The notes under the pieces: generated by a model
The model's database searches: none
Told to the model about the DNA's origin: nothing
What the model saw: the letters and a program-made list of their open reading frames with translations, nothing else
Made by a program: the position numbers and the translations under genes
Shown: piece after piece, positions 35,003-40,833 of the stretch
Layout of the letters: each line of letters starts with the position of its first letter
Numbering within the stretch: the stretch's first letter is position 1
Source of the DNA: Herbinix sp.
Lineage (GTDB): Bacteria > Bacillota > Clostridia > Lachnospirales > Lachnospiraceae
NCBI GenBank assembly: GCA_029239235.1
Contig: JAQZBD010000004.1
Span: forward strand, 1 to 40,833
Direction: 5' to 3'
Length of the DNA: 40,833 nucleotides

Positions 35003-37012
35003 TTATATCTTATTGACTGTAATTAAACATTTTACCGTAAGTCCGCTGGCGGTTCTGGCGGTGATGTACGCCTTGCCGGATTTTAAGGCAATTACCTTTC
35101 CTGTGACGGATACTTTCGCCACCTTTTTATTAGAACTGACATAAGTTATCGTATCAGTGCTTCCACTCGGTGTAAGTACCGGCCGCAGAGTAATTGTATC
35201 ACCTGGCCCCATTGTCCTGCTCTTATAATTAAGCTTTATTCCGGTTGACTTTGTTGTCTTAACTACCAGCTTCTTTACCGACATATTACCTCGGTAATCT
35301 ACTGCAAAGATCGTATAGGTACCATCCTTTTTTATGGTGAATTTACCTTTGCCATCTGAGATTTTAAGTACGGTTCCGGCATCTGCTGGGAGAAAGTCTT
35401 CTGTTGTTCTGTTTCCTTCCATAAATTCCACACGCTTTAGGCCGCTTCCACTATCACTGGTCAAGACTGTGACTGTTCTGGTTTTATAATCAGCCGCTAC
35501 TGTAAACATGGCTGAAAGCTTCGGAGCAGTGGTATCCTCGATTACTTCATAGGTCTGAGCCACCTCATTGCCGGCATAATCTGCCGCATAAAAGGTATAA
35601 TATTCACCCTTGGTTAAATCAACTTGATTACTCACCACTGTCGTTCCGACAGTACCCTTCTCAAAATCCTTAAGCTCTTTCTCACCAATCATCCATTTAA
35701 CAACACGAAGCTTAGATCCGCCTTTGTCTACCGAATCAACAAAAACCGTCATATCCCCTTGGTTGTACTCAGTTCTAAAAGATAATTCGGGTGCCTGAGT
35801 GTCTTGAAGAAGACTGCCTGCCTCCAGGACTGCCTTATAAGCACTTGGAATGCCACCGTATTGTGTGACATCCTTAAGCCCACCTATTTCTTTGAGGCTG
35901 CCAAGAATAATATCCTTAACATTGGAGGCATACAGGTTATCACCAAACTCATATAATAGAGCTGCCACCGCGGAAACCTGCGGAGCCGCCATGGAAGACC
36001 CGCTTGCATTGCTGTAGCTTCCTACAATGGTACTAAAAATATCATTTCCAGGAGCCGCAATATCTACTGAGTTCTTACCAAAGTTAGAATATCCTGTTAA
36101 ATCTCCATCCGCATCAATAAAGGTTACAGATATTAAATTATCAAGTTCCAAGCTGGCAGGGTATAATGGGGTATCATCTATATTTGAGCCATCATTTCCT
36201 GCCGCGGCAACAAATAGCATATTGGACTCTTTCATTGCTGCCTCTAATTCCGGATTAATCTTATTGGTACCCCAACTTAGATTACAGATATCAGCTCCCA
36301 TCATTGTTGCATACTTAATTGCCTTTACTGCATTTGCTATATCACCGGAACCATTCTTGCCTCCGTTGATTTTCAACGACATAATCTTCACATTTATATT
36401 GGAGGCTATGCCTGCAATACCTAAATTATTATTCATCGTTGCGGCTATTACACCGGCTACATGAGTTCCATGATTATCATTATCGTTCGGGTCTGCTAAA
36501 TTTTTATGATATAAATCTGAATAAATATAATGGCATATCGTATTATCGTTGTTATAAAAATCCCAGCCATATATATCATCAACATACCCGTTATTATCAT
36601 TATCAATGTTATCGTCCGGTATCTCAGCTTCGTTGATCCACATATGATCTGCAAGCTCCGGGTGCTGATAGTCTACCCCTGTATCGATAACAGCTACGAT
36701 TACTTCTCTAGCTCCTAAACCTGCATTAGCCATCGCTTCCCAGGCTTCCACGATATCCATATCTATATCCTGGGTGGAGGTAATATCTTGTGCTGCCAAT
36801 TGTGTCAGCTTTGTATATTTACCAGGATTATCAATATACCACTGGGTGTCTGAGTATGGGTCATTGCTAAGTCCAAGGACTGATTGCTTACTGCTGCTTT
36901 GTGCGTAGACTGTCTTTGCTTCCGATGAAAAGCCGAATAATATCACTGCCGCTGCCGCCAGAATTAATATCGATCTATGCAATTGATAGGAATTCCTTTT
37001 CTTTTTCATCAT
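35003..37012 (-). CDS. Secreted subtilisin-like serine protease (S8) with C-terminal Ig-like domain
   Basis: The protein has 669 residues from ATG 37012, which has GGAGG 6 nt ahead; the frame to 37036 extends beyond it. A signal peptide covers about residues 1-38 (ILILAAAAVILFGFSSEAKTVYA). The catalytic triad is visible: Asp in AVIDTGVDYQHPEL, His in NDNHGTHVAGV, Ser in ASGSSMAAPQV, the last with GSSMA in place of the common GTSMA. The oxyanion Asn is in VAAAGNDGS. An Asp/Asn-rich insert (DNIDNDNNGYVDD) looks calcium-binding. After the catalytic domain (to about residue 390) come two beta-rich modules and a BIG2-type Ig-like domain to the end (TRTMGPGDTITLRPVLTPSG). No sortase motif or S-layer domain is present, so it is likely secreted or loosely wall-bound. 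Confidence 0.93.
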   Translation of the reverse strand: MMKKKRNSYQLHRSILILAAAAVILFGFSSEAKTVYAQSSSKQSVLGLSNDPYSDTQWYIDNPGKYTKLTQLAAQDITSTQDIDMDIVEAWEAMANAGLGAREVIVAVIDTGVDYQHPELADHMWINEAEIPDDNIDNDNNGYVDDIYGWDFYNNDNTICHYIYSDLYHKNLADPNDNDNHGTHVAGVIAATMNNNLGIAGIASNINVKIMSLKINGGKNGSGDIANAVKAIKYATMMGADICNLSWGTNKINPELEAAMKESNMLFVAAAGNDGSNIDDTPLYPASLELDNLISVTFIDADGDLTGYSNFGKNSVDIAAPGNDIFSTIVGSYSNASGSSMAAPQVSAVAALLYEFGDNLYASNVKDIILGSLKEIGGLKDVTQYGGIPSAYKAVLEAGSLLQDTQAPELSFRTEYNQGDMTVFVDSVDKGGSKLRVVKWMIGEKELKDFEKGTVGTTVVSNQVDLTKGEYYTFYAADYAGNEVAQTYEVIEDTTAPKLSAMFTVAADYKTRTVTVLTSDSGSGLKRVEFMEGNRTTEDFLPADAGTVLKISDGKGKFTIKKDGTYTIFAVDYRGNMSVKKLVVKTTKSTGIKLNYKSRTMGPGDTITLRPVLTPSGSTDTITYVSSNKKVAKVSVTGKVIALKSGKAYITARTASGLTVKCLITVNKI

Positions 37013-37233
37013 TTGAAACCTCCGCTCTAAAGCCATTTCTTCTTATGTAATTCATGGTAGCGTCCGGTATTGGCAAATTTGTGGCAATAGTATTACGAAA
37101 TAAAAAAATATTATTACAGGAAAGATATATATGGCAGGAACAAATTCATATTCCTGTAATCAAAATGCACAGCGCAAGGTATTATCCTCGCACCTCTTCT
37201 CCAAAATTTGGTGGTGCATTTTTTGTCAGAATA

Positions 37234-37242
37234 TGCTACAAT
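37234..37242 (+). promoter_or_regulatory. Possible extended -10 promoter of the AraC-type gene
   Basis: TGCTACAAT (37234-37242) fits an extended -10; no convincing -35. It would place the two palindromes at 37279-37338 in the transcribed leader. Confidence 0.35.
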
Positions 37243-37269
37243 AAATCATAGCTATTCCCGTGCCTTTCA

Positions 37270-37338
37270 CTTTTTGATGACCTATTCAAAAAGCGAATAG
37301 GTCTTAATAAATAGTTTGAAAGCGACTTTCTTTCAAAC
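37270..37338 (+). repeat. Two consecutive 25-bp palindromes plus an overlapping alternative hairpin
   Basis: GACCTATTC-N7-GAATAGGTC (37279-37303) and GTTTGAAAG-N7-CTTTCAAAC (37314-37338) share the same geometry, 9-bp perfect arms and a 7-nt spacer, but differ in sequence. CTTTTTGA (37270-37277) can instead pair with TCAAAAAG (37286-37293), excluding the first. They lie 57-125 nt before the AraC-type ATG. Confidence 0.75.
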
Positions 37339-37394
37339 TTATTCCAATGGTGCTATCAAGACTTCTGTATTATAGATAAATGGAGGTAACTACG

Positions 37395-38669
37395 ATGAAC
37401 CCACAGAATAACATTGAAAAACTTTCTTTAGAACAGCGAGATTTCTGGGATAGCCTGCAGCTTGATATTCTATCTTCAACTCAAGATAATACAACAGAAT
37501 TTTTTCAGGCTTTCATCGAAAGAAATCTTATTTTTTCCCTGCTTTTCCGAGGCTATTCTGTTTTAGAAATGTCTGCTTTTCACAAATTATTTCATTCGAA
37601 GGATTATGGCTATCTAATCCTTCTTGAATTAACAGAACAAAAAAAGACCGGCCTCTCTGGCTTTATGATTAATGAATTTGAACTACATCATTTTATTAAA
37701 GAGCATTTATCAAAGATGAATTATAACTGCGTTCTCGGACCACTGTTGAGCAATCGAATCAGCCTCTTATTCAGCCTAGATGAATTACTGCCGCAAGACT
37801 TACATCGGGAACAGAGTCTATCCATCTGCCAGGAATTAATTCCATTATTAGAAGAGCATTTTCATGCAAAGGTGGCTGCTGGAGTTGGCAGCATACATAA
37901 CCTGCCTTCCATCTATCCTTCTTACACCAATGCGCTAGCTTCCTTATCCTACAGCAGCACAAGTCCTATTGTTTTTTACTCCGATCTTAAAGACTACAAT
38001 TCCACGAATCAATTTGATTATCTGCTCACTCAAAAGCACTTAATTGAGGCTCTACGAACACGTAAAGCAGACGCTTATGATTATTTTGGACTGTTAATGG
38101 ATTTTATCCGTCCAATGAGTGACACTATGAAGCAAAATAAGATTTTAGAGCTTTTGGTGCTTGCCAATAATACCATTGATATTGATAGTGATAACAGTAC
38201 AAAATCATTTGATTATATGAACATTTCCAAACAGCTTATAGATGCATCAGGAGAACAGCTGATTGATTATGCCTACCAGACCTTTGTAACCATAACCAGC
38301 TATACTAAGCCTCAAAACTCCATCGACTACTCTAATCATATCGTGAAGGCTACCAGAGAATATCTTGAGAGCCATTATGCTGACGACATCTCTTTGGAGG
38401 CCATGGCTGAGCACGTTAATATCAGCCCTCAGTATTTTAGCAAGCTTATTAAGAAAACAACAGGTTTTAATTTTATTGACTGGCTTTCCATGCTGCGTGT
38501 AAAAAAGGCGAAGGAGCTTCTGATGAATACTGATTTTACAGTAAAAGAAGTGTGCTTTATGGTGGGCTATAAGGATCCGAATTATTTCAGCAGAATATTT
38601 AAAAAACGAATCGGCATAACTCCCAGTGAGTTTGTTAAGGCCAATTCGTTTCTCAACAATAAGAATTAA
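37395..38669 (+). CDS. AraC-family regulator, YesN-like
   Basis: The protein has 424 residues from ATG 37395, which has GGAGGT 7 nt ahead; the ATG at 37380 precedes that site and is rejected. The C-terminal 100 residues hold the two helix-turn-helix motifs of AraC proteins: DISLEAMAEHVNISPQYFSKLIKKTTGFNFIDWL and VKEVCFMVGYKDPNYFSRIFKKRIGITPSEF. The middle part (about 150-210, with VAAGVGSIHNLPSIYPSYTNAL) resembles the degenerate linker domain of YesN-type regulators. No receiver domain is seen at the N-terminus, so it is not a standard response regulator. Its 3' end overlaps the convergent FliD-like gene by 17 bp. Target genes are unknown. Confidence 0.9.
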   Translation: MNPQNNIEKLSLEQRDFWDSLQLDILSSTQDNTTEFFQAFIERNLIFSLLFRGYSVLEMSAFHKLFHSKDYGYLILLELTEQKKTGLSGFMINEFELHHFIKEHLSKMNYNCVLGPLLSNRISLLFSLDELLPQDLHREQSLSICQELIPLLEEHFHAKVAAGVGSIHNLPSIYPSYTNALASLSYSSTSPIVFYSDLKDYNSTNQFDYLLTQKHLIEALRTRKADAYDYFGLLMDFIRPMSDTMKQNKILELLVLANNTIDIDSDNSTKSFDYMNISKQLIDASGEQLIDYAYQTFVTITSYTKPQNSIDYSNHIVKATREYLESHYADDISLEAMAEHVNISPQYFSKLIKKTTGFNFIDWLSMLRVKKAKELLMNTDFTVKEVCFMVGYKDPNYFSRIFKKRIGITPSEFVKANSFLNNKN

Positions 38670-39930
38670 AGAATAATCCACTATACATTGATGTTATATA
38701 GGGATTACAGAATCCGATTTTACTATTATCCGGATAGGTAACAATTATTTTTTCTATGTACTCCATCGGGTTTATTGCTATCTCTCCTGCTTTATCAAGG
38801 AGTCTTGCAATAAATCCGTTTTCTCTTGAAAACAAACTTTCCATTCCTCCGTCTCTGGCAGCTTGTATTGCCAGTGATTCTTCCAACTCTAGTGTTCCAT
38901 CCTCCGCCTCCAAAAATCCACAAGCAGACAGTTCTTCCCCATACATATCCTCGAGGCTTTTCAACTCATTAATCAGCTTTGTTGCCTTATAATGCTCCTT
39001 ACTGTCTGTGGTACGGGTCTTGGCTAGACGAATCAACTCATTATAGGAGTCTAACACGTCTGTAACCGCACTTAGAACCTTCTCACTATCAGGAACCAAT
39101 CTTATGGTGACCGGCTGCTCGCTGCTGGAATTCAAATCGATACTTAAGGTACTCTCTAGTGTAAAGGAGTTTGTTGCTGTCTTTTTACTGATATCATTTA
39201 GTTCAAACCTAGCGCAGGTAGGGTCTTGTTCTATACGATTCATGCCAAAGAAATCTGCAATACCTTCACTATAAACATCAACGTCTTCAAAGGAAAATTT
39301 TTTATCTCCAAATCGTCCTGATAGATCGGAAGCAATTACAAGTCTACTGTAATTATTTTTATTCCCAGGTTCTATAGAGGCGTGTATGTTGGGAACAAAA
39401 TTGTTAAGAAACTCTGCAAACCTGTTCATTGTTTCCTGATTATCCATTCTATTCTTGTTTTCAAAAGTGAAAGAATAGGTCTCATCACCAAGATAAGCAT
39501 TAAATTTATACTCTCCTGCCGGTAATGCTTTCGAGGTATCTAGCAAATCTCTTCCCTTATTAATCTGGATCCCTGCAAGGACGTTCACTTTAAACTCTAT
39601 TATCTGAGGTAATGTATCCGTATTCTCGTTTAGCAACCGCGCAGACAGTATATTCTCATTACTGACAGTGATAGCTTTACTATGAAACCCTGACACCTCC
39701 GGATCAGACATATCATATATTTTAGACTTCAGGGCTAAGGCACTTTCCTTCACACCAATCGTATAAATCTGGTTCTCTCTAGACAGATTGACCTTATAGA
39801 AGGGCGAACGTTTACTAAGGTCTATTATTTCGTCATAGACCTTGCGAATTTCATTCTTTTTACTAACAGGATATTTCGCACTCCTTTTTACAGGCAGGCT
39901 TTCCAGCAAATAATTATAGGCCTGTATCAT
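38653..39930 (-). CDS. FliD-like (flagellar hook-associated protein 2-like) protein
   Basis: The protein has 425 residues. The C-terminal half carries the FliD_C pattern: VTDVLDSYNELIRLAKT (about 285-302), then LINELKSLEDMYGEELSACGFLEAEDGTLELEESL, then a segment with SLFSRENGFIARLLDKAGEIAINP. The N-terminal coiled coil typical of full FliD is short or missing, and the end (TSMYSGLFFNSYC) is unusual. No other flagellar gene is nearby, so this may be a stand-alone secreted relative instead of the filament cap. AAGGGGG precedes the ATG. It follows the LacI-type gene by 33 nt. I am moderately sure of the family and unsure of the role. Confidence 0.6.
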   Translation of the reverse strand: MIQAYNYLLESLPVKRSAKYPVSKKNEIRKVYDEIIDLSKRSPFYKVNLSRENQIYTIGVKESALALKSKIYDMSDPEVSGFHSKAITVSNENILSARLLNENTDTLPQIIEFKVNVLAGIQINKGRDLLDTSKALPAGEYKFNAYLGDETYSFTFENKNRMDNQETMNRFAEFLNNFVPNIHASIEPGNKNNYSRLVIASDLSGRFGDKKFSFEDVDVYSEGIADFFGMNRIEQDPTCARFELNDISKKTATNSFTLESTLSIDLNSSSEQPVTIRLVPDSEKVLSAVTDVLDSYNELIRLAKTRTTDSKEHYKATKLINELKSLEDMYGEELSACGFLEAEDGTLELEESLAIQAARDGGMESLFSRENGFIARLLDKAGEIAINPMEYIEKIIVTYPDNSKIGFCNPYITSMYSGLFFNSYC

Positions 39931-39963
39931 GAAGGTTCCCCCTTCCGTCTTAATATGCCAAGG

Positions 39964-40833
39964 TTATGTTAATTTTCTGACCGAATTACCAATAATTAAG
40001 GTTGGTTTTACAGATACACAATCCAGGGATAGTGTATTACCCGTTTCAATAATATGTATCAGTTTCTTCGCAGCTTCTTTTCCGATCTGATCCCGCTCCT
40101 GCTTAACCGTAGTTAGCTTTGCTCCGATCAGAAGACTATGATCGGAACCATCATAGCCTGCAACAGAAATATCTCTTGCAGGAGCCAGTCCCGATTTTCG
40201 TATTCCAGTCATAACTCCCATACAGGAATAATCATCCGGGGCAAGGATACAGGTGGGACGCTGCTCTAGCTGTAGCAATCTAATTGTAAGCTCTTGTGCC
40301 AAAATTGCATTACGGTAGATCCCTTCTACTACGTATTCTTCCGGTACTCTTATCTTATTCTCTGCTAATGCAGCATAAAACCCATCTAAGCGCTGCCGCG
40401 TTATCAAGCTATCCTTTTTGCCGTAAATATAGGCTATACGGGAATGTCCCTGGCGGATAACATAATTGGTCAATTGTTTCATACCGCTAAAATTATCTGA
40501 TACAATGGAATGTGCTTTGGGAAAAGCATCGTCAATCGTAACAATGGGAATTTCACTATTGATAAGCTTAATCACTTCATCATTATCTGCGTCTGCACGC
40601 ACAATACATACTCCGTCAAAGTGCCTGTATTGGCAGTGCTCTAAGTAAGTCATCTTCCGTCTTCCAATATGCTTCTCAATAAAAGTAATATCGTAACCAT
40701 GGCTTGCAGCCTCTTCCTTAAAGGCTGCTATGATATGAGAAAAATATTCACATCTCAGTCCTGCATTTGGATAATTAGTAAGTAACACACCAATATTGTA
40801 GGTTTTTTTAAGTTTTAATGCTCTCGCACTAGC
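39964..40833 (-). CDS. LacI/GalR-family transcriptional regulator (5' end beyond the window)
   Basis: The visible part has 289 residues and stays open to the right edge, where it reads ASARALKLKKTYNIGVLLTNYP, the usual link between the DNA-binding head and the sugar-binding core of LacI proteins. The helix-turn-helix is therefore outside the window; the gene is not truncated. The core has the periplasmic-binding fold marks FDGVCIVRAD, IPIVTIDDAF, VSDNFSGMKQLTNYVIRQGHSRIAYI, RLDGFYAAL, PDDYSCMGVMTGIRKSGLAPARDISVAGYDGSD, and LTTVKQERDQIGKEAAKKLI. It is a repressor or activator of sugar genes; the ligand cannot be told. The GTG at 40788 is an internal codon, not the start. Confidence 0.9.
   Translation of the reverse strand, partial: ASARALKLKKTYNIGVLLTNYPNAGLRCEYFSHIIAAFKEEAASHGYDITFIEKHIGRRKMTYLEHCQYRHFDGVCIVRADADNDEVIKLINSEIPIVTIDDAFPKAHSIVSDNFSGMKQLTNYVIRQGHSRIAYIYGKKDSLITRQRLDGFYAALAENKIRVPEEYVVEGIYRNAILAQELTIRLLQLEQRPTCILAPDDYSCMGVMTGIRKSGLAPARDISVAGYDGSDHSLLIGAKLTTVKQERDQIGKEAAKKLIHIIETGNTLSLDCVSVKPTLIIGNSVRKLT

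Noticed and set aside
39964..40833. LacI-type gene as a truncated pseudogene lacking its DNA-binding head
   Set aside because: The frame stays open to the window edge and reads into the expected hinge region, so the missing part is simply outside.
1..40833. CRISPR arrays, tRNA or rRNA genes, insertion sequences, prophage
   Set aside because: I saw no regularly spaced identical repeats, no cloverleaf or rRNA-like sequence, and no transposase, integrase or phage structural protein in the frames.

Overview
The window looks like a chromosomal segment of a low-GC, Gram-positive, anaerobic Firmicute, most likely a Lachnospiraceae / Clostridium cluster XIVa member. The grounds are strong AGGAGG-type ribosome binding sites, consensus sigma-A promoters, AT-rich spacers, the Firmicutes rpmG-secE-nusG-rplKA-rplJL-rpoBC order, a rpsJ start beginning MASQVMR, and family types common in that group (DUF6449-type ABC permease, YesN-like AraC regulator, AnfO-like protein). 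This is recognition by eye; no database search was run.

Layout, left to right. At the extreme left is the first 21 bp of rpsJ (minus strand, start of the S10 operon) behind a structured leader of about 300 nt. Next come a minus-strand PadR / HAAS-type membrane protein / DUF4097 operon with a promoter-operator, and a SAM-dependent methyltransferase. On the plus strand lies a four-gene pspA - zinc-ribbon - TPM - SPFH operon matching Bacillus subtilis ydjFGHI (membrane stress). Back on the minus strand are a methyl-accepting chemotaxis protein, a GntR(YtrA)-ABC ATPase-permease operon with a palindromic operator, and a phosphoglucomutase. The core follows: rpoC and rpoB (16.7-24.6 kb), then a plus-strand pair (an AnfO-like protein and a repeat protein) inserted between rpoB and rplL, then rplL, rplJ, rplA, rplK, nusG, secE and rpmG (27.2-31.0 kb). 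The right part holds an operon of a solute-binding lipoprotein and a Cache/HAMP/GGDEF diguanylate cyclase, a secreted subtilisin-like protease, a YesN/AraC regulator on the plus strand, a FliD-like protein, and a LacI-family regulator cut off by the right edge.

The informational genes form leader-controlled transcription units: an L10 leader with an internal terminator, duplicated L1-type motifs before rplK and rplA, and a rpoBC promoter with a leader of about 255 nt. The accessory genes are mostly envelope or signalling modules, each with its own regulator or terminator. rpsL-rpsG-fusA-tuf, usual between rpoC and the S10 operon, are absent here; accessory genes occupy that interval.

No CRISPR array, tRNA, rRNA, insertion sequence or prophage was seen. 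The points most worth a second look are the zinc-ribbon and acidic C-terminal extension of RpoB, the AnfO/repeat-protein pair with an attenuator-like leader inside the ribosomal-RNA polymerase cluster, a possible antisense transcript over the rpoB promoter, the lipoprotein-diguanylate cyclase pair, twin 25-bp palindromes upstream of the AraC gene, and a decayed 37-38 bp tandem repeat after rplA.
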